Source of the DNA: Pseudopithomyces maydicus
Taxonomy: Eukaryota > Ascomycota > Dothideomycetes > Pleosporales > Didymosphaeriaceae
Direction: 5' to 3'
NCBI GenBank assembly: GCA_026873275.1
Contig: JANTUC010000002.1
Coordinates: 3,224,001 to 3,288,000, forward strand
Length of the DNA: 64,000 nt
This document shows positions 1 to 11,494 of this stretch, piece after piece. A program made the position numbers and the translations under genes. The notes beneath the pieces are model-generated. The model made no database searches. It had not been told where the DNA came from and worked only from the letters and a program-made list of their open reading frames with translations. Each line of letters opens with the position of its first letter. The stretch's first letter is position 1.

Positions 1-3000
1 CTTTGACTGGACGGACCGGCACTGAAGAAGCAATGCACACACTGGCATCGGGTGTATGTCAACCGACCTTCCCACTAGAGCCACCACATCTTGTAGATCT
101 CGAATCCATTCGAAATCTTGTACCTAGTCGCAAATTTTACCCCAAGGAGCTTCAATGTATGCAGGAAGTAAAATGGAGCCAAATATTGACGACCACTATT
201 CAACATGATGGACTTCTTCGATTGGTAGATCAGCTCATTGATGCTTCTAATGCGCTCTGCGTACTTTTTCCAAATTCTAAACTGGTAGTTCGTTCCGGAG
301 AGCACTCAATGCGCCTAGTAACACGAGGCGTAATTCAGCGTGCGAGGTTCGAGCGCCCAAACACCGTGTCTGAAAAACTCTCTGTCCCGGAAGACGTTGA
401 ATATGTAAGCAGACATGCTGTCCGCCGCGGCGTCTATCAAGAAAATGTGTTTTATCTGGCCAGCCTTATTCGTACCTGGCCTTTGAAATTACCAGTACCC
501 CAAAATTTTGGTAAAGTTCTTGAGATATACGAGAGAGTTGGAGGCTTTCAAGAACCTTTCACCGGTATGATTTCTCTTCGATCCTGTATGGATATCGATG
601 AGGCTCTCAGCCTAGGATCTATGGTGGAGTACTGTCGTCGTGCAAATATTGATGATCGGTAAGTCAATCCCAATTATACACATCATTTGTTTCTCCCTCA
701 AGAAAGATGTGCTGCGCTTCTTCGCGCTTCTTCGCGCATCTATATATATATTTTCTTTAGGAACATGCTGACTTTTTCTTTCAATGTTTAGGTACAATTT
801 GATGTTTGTCATCACTCTTGCTGTGTATAAACAGTTCAATCTCGACGTTGCATTGTTCTGGCTGTCCTTCGCATTTTTCGATGAGCTCAAAAGCATTAAA
901 GCGCCGACCTGGGAGTCATACTTCAACTTTCGGAATCACCAGTCTCCCAACATTACCGGCATTATCCAGCTCCTGAGGAGTACCATAAGGTCTCAATCGA
1001 CAAGATTTGCTAGCTTGGGTGGTCCATTTAGACTAGGACGAGTAGTACAACAAAAAGTCCCTCACGAATACGACCCCACCACCATTGATGTCGAGGGATT
1101 TGCAGAACATCTAGTAAGGCAATTTCCATGCCAGAATCCGGTGGGCGACCCGTATACCACCGTGGCGGAAGTACCTACCAGCACAGTAATGGCTGTGATT
1201 GAACCAGAATTCTTCCGCCTTTTCCAGAACTACCAACTGTCCGAGTTCATAGGCAACGTTGAGGCGAACCTTCAGATGTATCGTGGAGATACGGCACCCT
1301 TTCAACCAAGGTTGACGTTTCAACAACACGAAAACTCTATTGCATGGGGTACTTCGCAGCTTGCTATCGTGACTAACCATTCGCTATTCCGAGCAGCCTC
1401 AGTAACACTAGAGCGAGAGTCGAACGCTAATGGACATTCACACGCGGCTACCCAGAAATCGGCTCACTCGAATTCAACCGAGCGTCCCACGAAGTTTGTT
1501 TCTAAAACTGCCGTGCAGGATCAAGGTGTGCATTCGGATGCGGAGTCGCCAGAATGCAAGGAATTGCGCATGATTTTTAAGGCCCTGGCGAAATCCGAGT
1601 CGAAGATGAGGCAAGAATACATCGGAGATCTTGTTGAGAGCCTAGAGGCCTTTTGCATCGTTACGCAACGCGAAAAAAGCCACTGTCATGACACTATTCA
1701 TGCCCTAGAGGCAATGCCTAGCCACGAGGCTGTGGTGTCTCGTGTTCAAAAATCTCTAGGTCGCTTGCGTCAAACACTACTTGCAAACCACGAGTGCACC
1801 TTTGATTGGTTGACACATGGGATGCTTGCTCCGTGTATGTCTCCCATTAGTCTTCTGGAACAGTTACGATCCCACGTTGGTGCCGCGCAATCACATGGAC
1901 TCAAGAAAATGTTAGCAGATTACGGAATCGCCATCACTCAACACCAACAGCTCTTGCGCATCACTGATGCTAAACTAAAAAACAACATTCGCAAAGTCTC
2001 GGAAGAGACTAAGAATTGTGGTCATGGTAACTGGAGTCCTATCGATCATCCCGACTGGCTTTTGATTGAATTGGACGGAAACTTCCTGATCCGAGATGAG
2101 CAAGTTATCGTTGCTCTTGCGACAATTAATCCTGCAACGTGTCAGAATTCCCTACTCCAAATGAACATGGGCCAGGTACGTTTCCGATGTCCGATGCTTG
2201 TGTTATGTTGGTACTGACTTAGGACAGGGCAAAACTTCGGTGATCATTCCTATGGTCGCTGCTGAGATTGCAGACAAGAAACACCTAGCACGTATATTGG
2301 TTCCACGCCAGCTTCTTCCCAGTACAGCAACGTTATTGAAGGCAAAGCTTGGGGGCCTAGTTGGACGCGATGTTCGGCATTTGCCATATTCGCGACGGAC
2401 AGATGCGAGTAAAACAGTAACGAAAGCCTACTTCGATATTCAAAACCGAGCTAGGAAGACTGCAGCTATCTTTCTCGGTGCACCGGAGCACATCATGTCG
2501 TTCAAACTCTGTGGCCTGCAACATTTGTCAGACGGGCGTTTGGAAGAAGCTCAACCAATGATCAAGATCCAAGGCTGGCTGAACGAAAATGCACGGGATA
2601 TCGTTGACGAGTCAGACTTTGTCTTTTCACCTCGCACTGCGTTGTGCTTCCCTTCTGGCAATCAGACTATCGTTGATGGCCATCCATACCGATGGCGTGT
2701 TATCGAAACCTTGCTGAAACTCGTTGAAAACAGTATTCCATCACTGCAATGGGAAATGCCTGGTAGCATCGAGATGTTTTATCGACCAAATGGTGGATTC
2801 CCATTCATCTTCTTCCTCCAGAGGAATGTCGAAGAGAAGCTTCTCTTACGAGTCGTGAAACAAGTTCTCGATGAACAATTGATCTTCCCAACTCAGAAAT
2901 TCTCTAACCCTGAGCGTTCCGCTATCGGCGATTTTATCTGTAACGTTAGACCTTCGGAAGAAACCGTTCAATTCGTCAAGTCTGTCATGCCTGACAAACC

Positions 3001-5527
3001 TGAAATTAAAAAGATCATTCATCTGCTCCGGGGTCTTATTGTACATCGGATCCTTCTTCTCACTCTTAAGAAGCGATGGAATGTTCAGTATGGAGTTGAT
3101 CCACGCCGCGATCCAATTGCTGTACCATTCAATGCAAAAGGCGTCCCATCCGACCAATCCGAATGGGGTCATCCTGATGTGGCAATTCTTTTCACCGTAC
3201 TAGCTCACTACTATAGCGGCTTGAGCCTCGAACAAGTACGTCAGAGTCTTTCGCTCGTCGCTCAGTCTGATGATCCGGCTCGAGCTTACCAAGCTTTCAT
3301 CCATGCCTGTACTAGCCTAAATGGCACCTTTCGTGATTGGGAGGCGATTAACACAGACGATGGAAACCAGCTGTCTGCCATATGGCAAAATATTAGGTTC
3401 AACACGGGCGTCATCGACTACTACCTCAACAATTTTGTATTTCCAAGGCATGCAAAGCAATTCCGCGTGAAACTGCAAGCTTCGGGTTGGGACATCCCGC
3501 TTTTTTCTCCTTCGGCCATCAAGTCAACCTCGCTGACTACAGGATTCTCCGGCACCAACGATAACCGTAGGATTCTCCCGCTCACGATAGAGCAGCGGGA
3601 TCTACCGTCTCTGGCTCACACGTCAGCAGAGGTATTGACCTATTTGCTTCAGCCTCGTAATCGAAATTATCACGTTGCACAATATGGAGGTCGTCGCATG
3701 ACTGAATTTGATTTCTTGAGTCATTTAGGGAGGTCTGGAATCCGTGTACTCCTCGACGCCGGTGCACAGATTTTAGAAATGTCTAATGAGCAGGTCGCAA
3801 GAGTATGGCTTGAAATTGATCGGGAAGCGCCAGCTGCTGTATTTTTCAATGAACATGACGTTGCAATGGTTCGTTATCGACAAGGCACAACAATGCCGCT
3901 CCTTGTCTCGCCGTTCGCTGAAGACCTCTTCGGGGTTCTGGTATATATTGATGAATCCCATTGCAGGGGAACCGATTTGATGCTTCCAGATAATGCTATA
4001 GGCGCTCTTACACTCGGCATGTCTCTCCAGAAGGACACTCTCATACAATCGGCGATGCGCCTGCGTCAACTGGGAACGACACAGTCCGTTGTTTTCTTCG
4101 CCCCACCCGAAGTACACCAGTCAATTGTTGACGTCACCAAGATTCCTTTTTATCAAAAGCCCACTTCCGCTCATATCATTCAATGGTTGCTTCATTCGAC
4201 CTGTGAACAGTTAGAATCGCTTTCGCCACTGTTCTATTCTCATGGGGTGGACTTTTGCCATCGTACGCAGGGCGGTCTAGACAATCCGGATTTCCTCCAC
4301 AACAAAGATGACAGGACGGAGTTCTTGAAGACCTTGCGTCAACAGGAGCGACAGAGCTTGCTACGTCTCTACGAGCCTAAGAATAAGTCACAGGCCACTG
4401 AAAACCAAACTGTCACGTACACTGCGCCACGACTCAGAGGATTCGTCAAGGAATTGAATATTCGTCGGCGAGCGTTTCAGGATAAAGGCAATGCTGTTCA
4501 TGCTTCTGCTCTCCAGGAAGTAGAGCAAGAGCGCGAGGTTGAAGTCGAGGTGGAGGTGGAGAAAGTACGCGAAGTCCAGCGTCCCAATTGGTACCAACCA
4601 TACAATTTCGAGCGTCTAGACCACTATATTGTCAAGTTCGCTTCGACTGGGTACCTGTCGCCTCCTCAATCGGCAGGATATGAGCACATTTTCGATTTTC
4701 TGAAGCGAACAGCCACTGGGAGAAAGTATGGTGTCGCCAAGCCCGAGGAACATTCGTCTCTGTACTTGACCCGAGAATTCGCAACGACGGTCCGATGTCC
4801 ATATAATCGGCCAGACGATTCCTTTTTGCGACCGGTACAGTGGCTTCTTTGGAGTCGTCGGAGCGAGGAAGCCCTCCTCTTGTCGCCTGAAGAGGCTGAG
4901 TTGCTTATCCCTATCATCCGCAATCAGCAGGAGAGCGAAGTACATCTTCTAACTTACGCCGCTCCTGTTACGCGAAAAATGCTGCAATTCAACGACCTGA
5001 GCTACTACGCGATTCCTCCTTTGCCCATAGGCTACCAAACTCCAACTTGGCTTCGAATCGAAGTAGGTTTCTTCGCGGGTCGTATCTATTTTGAATGGAA
5101 TGAATACGAGGGCATTCTCCGCTTTCTTGGCCTAGTACCTAAAGCCACGAAGGAGTCATCGACGGACTCAGATACTGCCAAGGAAAAAACCCTCAATCCC
5201 TCGCAGCCCCACCATACCTTCACTGATAAGCCCCTCGCCTTCCTCCAGGACTGGATCTCAGCCCGCCGCAAAATGCAGGATTGGTCAACGAGTCCCGTCG
5301 GCTTTATCGTGGCGGGGAAGACGCTGCATGCTCAGCACACCTTTTTCGCGGTCCCTGGTAGCGCGAGAGAGCCCGATAAGAAGGTAGTCTTTGTGGCGAG
5401 TGCGGAGGAGGAGCAACAGGAGGAGGAGTACGATGACGATGATGTCTTTTTCGATGCCAATGATTATGCGGATGCGCCCAGTGAGGACGAGGATTGGGAT
5501 GATCGGAAGTCGGCGGACGACGATTGA
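1..5527 (+). CDS. DUF3638/DUF3645 giant protein, 3' part
   Basis: C-terminal 1,779 residues of a very large protein whose 5' end lies outside the window. Exons are <1-658, 792-2175 and 2228-5527; introns are 659-791 (GTAAGT...TTTAG) and 2176-2227 (GTACGT...GACAG). The second splice recreates the family-diagnostic P-loop MNMGQGKTSVI at about residues 676-686 of the fragment. A Walker-B-like VDESD follows near residue 807, then IDESHCRGTDL near 1253 and QSAMRLRQLG near 1287. A charged coiled stretch rich in EVEVEVE lies near residue 1450, and the protein ends in an acidic tail (EEYDDDD...). Fungal members usually reach about 3,000 residues and are often labelled 'ubiquitinyl hydrolase', a name I cannot support from sequence. 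The motif order resembles an SF2/SecA-like ATPase (inference). The reading frame is intact over 5.3 kb. It is convergent with the hydrolase gene downstream (181 bp gap). Confidence 0.9.
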
Positions 5528-5708
5528 TGGAATTCGGATAAGGTTGTGTAGGGTAGAAGAGAGGGGTGGAGGTTGAGGGTTCGAGTGTAGCCCTAGGAAT
5601 CTTGCTGGTAAGCAAATAGGTGGCACGAGCGAACATGGACACAAAAGCAGATAGCGCTTGCGATGGGATGGTGTGGTAGCCAGAATTACTGGACACTTGA
5701 AAGGTCCT

Positions 5709-6884
5709 CTATTGCCCAAGATCCCTCTGTATGATATCCTTCAACCATTCACAAACCTTCTCCGCCACTGAAACACTCTGCTTAATGCAAAACCCATGAA
5801 CCCACCCCTTTTCCTCATCCACGTCCATCACCGGCCTCCACACCCCATCTCCCTCATCCTCCCCTAATCGCCCCCTTGCCTGGATAAGCTCATCCCTCGT
5901 CTCATCCGCAACCCAATGGTCCTTCTTCGCGAACAGAAATCGCAGCACGGGACGAGCGTGCGGATGGGTTGATGGCTTCAGGGCTCCCCATATGTCGTCA
6001 TCCCACTCGTCGACTGTGATCTCACTCATCTCATCGCGAGCCATGTGCAACGCTTGCCGAACGCCGTGGGGCGATTTGACAAAAGAGGCGGTGACGTGTG
6101 CTGCGTCTGCGGGGAAGGACATGACTTTTTGGATGAGGAGGGTAAAGAGTGAGAGGGGGATGAGGAATGTGAGTGCTTTTGCGAGGAGTGATGCGTTGAG
6201 GGCGAAGTGCGGGAGGTTGAAGAGAGGCTGGGCATGATTAGCGATCTGCGATCTTTCTTTTTCGTAATTGAAATGCATGCCGGGGGGAGGGGGGTGTTTC
6301 TTATATGCATGTAGAAAGAACGAATCACTCACCGTAGCCTTCCTCCCACTATCGCTCTTCGCAATATGCGTCACAGTAGGAAACAAGCACACACCCCCCA
6401 CAACCCTCACCGCCTCCCTATCCCTCTGCACCTTCTCTCTCAACCTCCTCACCACCTCAAGCAAAATATACGCCCCAACCGAATGCCCCATCAACACCAC
6501 CCTGACATCCCGCGTCCCCTCCCGCTCCCCAACCTCCCTGACCACCCTCTCCAGCGCCTCTTGCGTCCCCGATATCTGATCCTGCAGACTAAACGGCGGC
6601 CTGCCCCCACCACACTCACCCCTCGCCCCGTTCACCGCCCCCGCCGTTTCAAAGCCGCACAGACTCCGCCCGTACACGTGGAGCCCCGTCGCTCCAGCGG
6701 GACCCGGACCATTCTTCGACAAAAAGGAACCAAGTAAGCCATAGACGTGTGTGAGGAAGGTGCGGTAGTACTCTATGAGGCCGGGGTTCCCCGTTATGAA
6801 GAAGATGATGTAGGCGCGTTTGTGGGGGTTTGTGGGGGTGGGGTTTGAGAGGTGGATTTCTGAGGCCGGGGGGTGGCGAGACAT
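5709..6884 (-). CDS. LDAH: Lipid droplet-associated hydrolase-like protein (alpha/beta hydrolase)
   Basis: Serine hydrolase of the LDAH/DUF2305 family; relatives associate with lipid droplets and act in sterol or neutral lipid turnover. Visible are the N-terminal IIFFITGNPGLIEYY block typical of the family and the nucleophile elbow GHSVGAY (Ser at about residue 133). I model two exons, 6333-6884 and 5709-6227, around a 105-nt intron (GTGAGT, GCTAAT branch, CCCAG) at 6228-6332, giving 356 residues. The intron is a multiple of three and contains no stop, so the unspliced frame also reads through as 391 residues. The intron-encoded stretch (HAYKKHPPPPG...) looks unlike the family, while the spliced join RKAT-PLFNLPHF does look like it. 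Start chosen at the first Met, MSRHPPAS. The C-terminal catalytic His lies in the DHWV or HGFC region. Confidence 0.85.
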   Translation of the reverse strand: MSRHPPASEIHLSNPTPTNPHKRAYIIFFITGNPGLIEYYRTFLTHVYGLLGSFLSKNGPGPAGATGLHVYGRSLCGFETAGAVNGARGECGGGRPPFSLQDQISGTQEALERVVREVGEREGTRDVRVVLMGHSVGAYILLEVVRRLREKVQRDREAVRVVGGVCLFPTVTHIAKSDSGRKATVSDSFFLHAYKKHPPPPGMHFNYEKERSQIANHAQPLFNLPHFALNASLLAKALTFLIPLSLFTLLIQKVMSFPADAAHVTASFVKSPHGVRQALHMARDEMSEITVDEWDDDIWGALKPSTHPHARPVLRFLFAKKDHWVADETRDELIQARGRLGEDEGDGVWRPVMDVDEEKGWVHGFCIKQSVSVAEKVCEWLKDIIQRDLGQ

Positions 6885-7228
6885 TTTGGGAGAATTGCCT
6901 CGGGAAATACGGTTTTTGATTTGTGAGTTTTTTTTGTTTCTTGGTTTTTGGTTTTTGGTTTTTGGCCAGGTGGTGGCAAGTGGTGAATTCGCGTCGATAT
7001 CGCGACGGGTAGCTGGAGATGACTAAGTCGGTCTTATCGATAAGGATGTGAGGCCTATGAAACTTATGCTCGTGTTGTCCGGCCTCCGTATACGAATTTC
7101 TGGGCGGAGTTCAGTGGCATGTTCTAGTTGTAGTGCTGGGAAATTCGAGTTTTGTGCCTAGGCACATCTGCTAGTACAGACCTTTATCGGAGCACAACGC
7201 GTGCACACATGTGCACATTCATGTCACG
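6885..7228. other. Intergenic, upstream of the LDAH-like gene
   Basis: Holds the 5' flank of the minus-strand hydrolase gene, with a run of T and GTTTTTG repeats at about 6925-6965 (A/CAAAAAC on the gene strand). No coding signal is seen. Confidence 0.5.
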
Positions 7229-7961
7229 CAGCATAGTATACGATGGGCTGATTCGCCTGAAAAGTCGAAACGGCAGTACGCTGTTACAGAACTGTACCCC
7301 CGGCTTTTATACACATTTTCAAACGTCATTGTTCTCGTTCTCCAGAATCCGAAGTGAGTACGGCATCATGTTGAGGTGTGCTGACATCGTCTTACTCATT
7401 GATGAATAGAACATTTGCATCTGTAGTAGTCTCCAAGCTAATTAACTGGGCTTCTTCCTCCATGGAGAAATCACTCAATCAGCCCACGCTACCCCATGCT
7501 ATAATGCACTCAACGCGACCTAAATGGGTATCAACGAAGAAGAATGGAACCCCGAATTCGCTACCAAAGCTCTTCTTTCATCTGTAGCTGAGGCCGCTCA
7601 CCGAGACCCCTCGTACCAAGGCCTTGTTGATGTGTGGGCTAGGAGGGGTAAGACGATACATACTATGAAGGATCTTCTTGGGTGCTATTACTCTTCGGTC
7701 ACAGTTATCCGCATACCAGCCAAGGGCCGATACACGAAGATTGATGATGAGATCAGAGAACTCCGCAACCTACTACAAGAAAAATGTGTTGGGTTCTGCA
7801 GAGCGAAGCTCGAATCCCGCATACTGCCGAACTCTAATGAGCTTACTATGCATCTTCAATGTGTATTCGACCACTTTTCACAAGATCCTGATAACCCTTT
7901 TAATTTCATAGAAGTTGCACGATCATCTATGTATGTGAGCTCATCATCCAGGTTATCATAA
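7229..7961 (+). pseudogene. Relic of a large uncharacterised fungal protein gene
   Basis: A decayed fragment. One frame from 7229 reads a protein-like stretch containing YAVTELYPRLLYTFSNVIVL up to a good donor at 7354 (GTGAGT). Splicing to 7410 (56-nt intron ending GAATAG) continues in frame as TFASVVVSKLINWASSS...LPHA. The frame then shifts near 7501-7505, an in-frame TAA lies at 7521-7523, and coding-like sequence resumes with MGINEEEWNPEFATKAL and runs to CVFDHFSQDPDNPFNFIEVA before ending. I recognise the style of a large, repeatedly duplicated fungal hypothetical protein but cannot name a domain. The stop codon plus frameshift and the absence of any N- or C-terminal continuation point to real decay, unlike the homopolymer breaks elsewhere in the window. 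Confidence 0.6.
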
Positions 7962-8183
7962 GTTCCGTGTACTATTCATTTCACAAACAGATGTCTTCCT
8001 GTTAAATGATGTTATAGTTTTTTTTGTCATTTGAAATGCATTCACGTTTGACAACAAGAAAGGGACCAGTTATTCCTAACGTGGCAAAGGTTTTTCAAAA
8101 TAGGTTATTGGGTAATCCTATCTTTGATATTTGACATGTGTGCCATAAACCAACAAAAACCTCGTTCAATTCTTTATCATAGC

Positions 8184-8573
8184 TCATTCCTTCGTCGTGA
8201 CTGATACCTCTCCCAAGACTACAGCCTTCAAGGTCTCCCGTACAGCAAAAACCTCTTCATCTGCAGCAATTTTGGCCGCAGTTTCAGGCTCCGTAAACAA
8301 GGTATAAAACGATTGGAAGGCCGCCTCATCCGAAAAGGTAAGCTCTGCGATGCCATCGTAGGTGAAGTCGTCCTGAGTGCCAAGAAGAACTGAAGCTGGC
8401 CAAGCTTTGTTGTTTTCCGCGCGGGCGATGTAACGCCGGGTATGGGTGATTGGGAATTTGTCTCCTGCGATGGACTTCAACAGTTTGACATGATTGTTGT
8501 CCCAATAGTTCATGAACTCAGCAGGTGTGAGAGTGGGGTTCCGGGAGACGAAGAGAAGGATCGTGAAGGCCAT
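8184..8573 (-). CDS. EthD domain-containing protein
   Basis: Intronless 129-residue protein of the EthD (dimeric alpha-beta barrel) family. The typical opening is present: FTILLFVSRNPTLTPAEFMNYWDNNHV, i.e. an F...R..L....F..YW...H signature at about residues 3-30. A central DGIAELTFSDEAAFQSF strand-helix unit follows at about 76-92. In fungi such proteins are small cytosolic proteins, some of which act in ether degradation or as cyclases/monooxygenase-like enzymes in secondary metabolism; the substrate here is unknown. Length fits the family (100-130 residues) and the start is the only suitable Met. It stands alone, with a relic gene on one side and the ferric reductase cluster on the other. 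Confidence 0.85.
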   Translation of the reverse strand: MAFTILLFVSRNPTLTPAEFMNYWDNNHVKLLKSIAGDKFPITHTRRYIARAENNKAWPASVLLGTQDDFTYDGIAELTFSDEAAFQSFYTLFTEPETAAKIAADEEVFAVRETLKAVVLGEVSVTTKE

Positions 8574-9393
8574 TGTTACTGGATCGCCTTGTGTGATGAG
8601 AGATGTGAGAATGAATTCCAGGCGGAATCACAAGAGAGTTATAAAGCTTCCAATTCTTCGTTCGGGCCCGAATTCAGGAAGCAGCCGGCGTGTATAATCG
8701 GACATACGGCGTAGATGAAGCTCGGTCGGTGGGATTAATCGCGAGGCGACCGGTCAGCACTAGTGGGGCTGCGAGGGTTCCATTGGTCGCCAACTTGAGA
8801 GCTTACATTTGCCAATTGATCATCATCGGAGTTTTTTGTGCACTTTTTCCTTTCAGGAATGCACTTTTCCCTTTTTCGGAAAGTCTCCTAGCTCGCATAG
8901 CTATTGTACGCTGTATCTCTAGATATTATTCTCTTCCTTTTCTATGACATGTTCCTCTTAAGATCATCATCGGAACTATATGATGGGTATCATATAGTTT
9001 GTCACGACATCGCAAAAGGGATACCAGAAGAAACTACGCGGGAGAGATGATTTGTTTCGCAACTATCATTTACATTTTCATCATGTACTCAAACCGTCGA
9101 CAGTGTTTAGTCAGGTATTGGCTTACCTACTACAGGCATTGGCTTACCTACCATCCACCAATCCTTCAGTACTCTTTGCAGGGGAAGGATTCGATCATGA
9201 CAAGCGACCTTTATTCACAACAGGAAATAGCGCCATATAGGATTCAGCGAACTCTAGTATATTCCTTGTATATAGCGAAATCTACAAGATACGAAACGTT
9301 GATGGGTATTAACACGTACTGATAAATTTTCGATCGAAAATAATAGCATTGTAACCTTCGATTTGTATATAAACATATCAATGAAGCTGTTTC
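8574..9393. other. Intergenic, no gene seen
   Basis: AT-leaning sequence between the EthD gene start and the 3' end of the first ferric reductase. Short direct repeats such as ATTGGCTTACCTAC at about 9118-9150 are seen; no ORF with protein-like composition. Confidence 0.5.
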
Positions 9394-11494
9394 CTACCAG
9401 GCAAAAGCATCAACCTCGAGCTCGAACTCAACTTTCTCGTGACGTCCCAAGCTCGACACTAGGGCACGCACATCATCGCATAAAGATGGCGGCCCGCATA
9501 CTACCACACCAACTTTCTTGTATCCCGAGTCAATCTCTTGTTGCAGTAGGCCTCGTATGTCGAGACGCTCACCAACGCGAACCTCGTGATCTATAGCGCT
9601 TCGGAGAGCGCTGTCCAATTCTTCAGTTAACGCCCGGTCCACTTGCTTCACACTCCAAGCAATCTTGGCATTGACGTGTGCGGGGATGAAAGCTAGCAGG
9701 CCTGTTATGCCGATGCCACCACCAATTAGTAAGAGTCGGTCCGTATTGAGGACGCCAGCGGGTGGGTTGTTTGGATAGGGTCCATCCAGAGAGAGAGAAG
9801 ACTTGTATGCTGCTGCAAAAGCCGGGTCATACCAGTTGACTTGCGAATATACAACGTGATACCAGCAGTTGTCGACATGTCAGTGGAAGCACAAGTGGTC
9901 TCCACTTGAGTCTTAGACTTATTTGGAATAGCGCCTTCGACCAAGGAATTTTCTCCAGTAATTTGACGGTTTCTGAAGGCACGGAGAAGAGCCTTCGAGT
10001 TAACGGAAAATGGATGGTTTTCCCAAGGCTTCATCGGGCTAAGAGTAGGAAAGTATACATATCCATGGTAGCCGGGCTTGCCGCTAAAACGAATCCCAGG
10101 TATTTCGACGCGGACGTGATTCGGGCCAATATCTGTTACAGTCGCGCGGCGTACCCTGTTGGTGATCATACGGACGATCCGAAGTACGCGGTCAAACGCC
10201 CACACAGCTACCGCTGCATACAACCAATACTCATGGTCGCCACCGTATCCAAATCGCAAGATTAGGTGATACCAACTGCCTACGACAGTGAAGACCGCCA
10301 TGATGATGTGACCAATGAGAAAGACCTCATATGAGAGGCGGCGCATCCAGAGAAGGCTCCCCACAAGCATGAGAGAGACAAAGACTGTACCTACTATACC
10401 CCATTGCCAATACGGTAGCTTGAGATCAGCTTTGTATGTCCCGGTCTGTATACGAGCGGCGAGCAGGAATATCGAGTGTAGGATTGTATGCAGAGCAAAA
10501 GACGCGCTACCCAACGGTGCAACAAAAGGTATGTAGAGTGAGACCAGTCAGTGAGCCACAAAAGAATGTTGTTCCGACCAGCGAAGAGAATAGTCAAAGG
10601 TAGGAGGGCGAAGGCGAACTCTCCAGTTCGATAACCAGCATATGCCAGAATCTCACCCCGTTTATCATAGCCCCAAGGATGAATAAGAGGCCATTGGGTC
10701 GAGTAGTTCACACATGAGAGAATGATGTTGAGTATCACAAAGCCGACAATGTACAGGCCTTGTCCGATGGTAGGAGGATTGCCCAGTTGCCATGGCAAGG
10801 ATTGGCTGTGCGTCTTGCCAATTGTGGAAGGCCAAACAAGATAGGGTCTGAGTTTTGCCGCAATCGAACACAACATAGGTAATTTTGGAAGAACCGTCAT
10901 GGCGATCGGAGTAGCAAAGCCGACGACAAGTAACACGAGGCTGGGAATAGATCAATTAGTAGAGTATTTACACATCGACGGTACCCAGTATTCTTACGAG
11001 TACTTATAGAGCAGCACGCTATTCTGATCCATAACAGGCATGAAGTTGTTCCAGTTGGTCCATAAGTCTTCCGGAACAGTCATGGTCGTGTTTAGCGTGT
11101 GGCCCCTCATCCAAGCTATGTGCGGCTCTCCATCAACCTGGCTACTGGCTTCTTGATAGCTCCACTTTGCGGGTACGTCAGGGGATCCAGTTGCCGTCTC
11201 AATCCACAATTGCTCGAGTTGCCATAGTGGAATTTTGCCGTCGCATTTGTTGTCGAAACAATAGGCCAGCGACGTCAGCCAGGCGTCGTCGTCCGCACGG
11301 CATTCGGGTGCCGTCATCATCATGGCATGGTCGCCCATATCCATCATATGTGAGCAGGTGAGATTTGCCGTTCCCAGGACAGTGCGACAGGCTCGGGCGC
11401 AGTAGGGAGTTTGGTCGGCGCCACCCATGCCCATAAAGGCACCGGTGACAAGAGGGACATTTGCAAGCAGAACAGTATCTGTAAGAAATCTCAT
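9394..11494 (-). CDS. Ferric reductase 1 (two apparent -1 frame breaks)
   Basis: Plasma-membrane ferric/cupric reductase that moves electrons from NAD(P)H through FAD and heme to extracellular metal. Exon 1 is 10998-11494: signal peptide and Cys-rich ectodomain with CARACRTVLG...TC and LAYCFDNKC. A 57-nt intron (10941-10997, CTAAT branch) leads to exon 2, 9394-10940. Visible are the heme-domain block WSHSTYLLLHRWVAR, a second His helix (FLIGHIIMAV...WYH), the FAD-binding ENHPFSV, the nucleotide-binding GGGIGITG and the C-terminal CGPPSLCDDVR...FELEVDAFAW. The frame breaks at the T4 run (plus strand 10497-10500) and in the CT repeat near 9789-9799. One added base at each gives 681 residues and aligns with the neighbouring paralogue. 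Either a sequence-error victim or a recent pseudogene; I favour errors. Confidence 0.8.
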
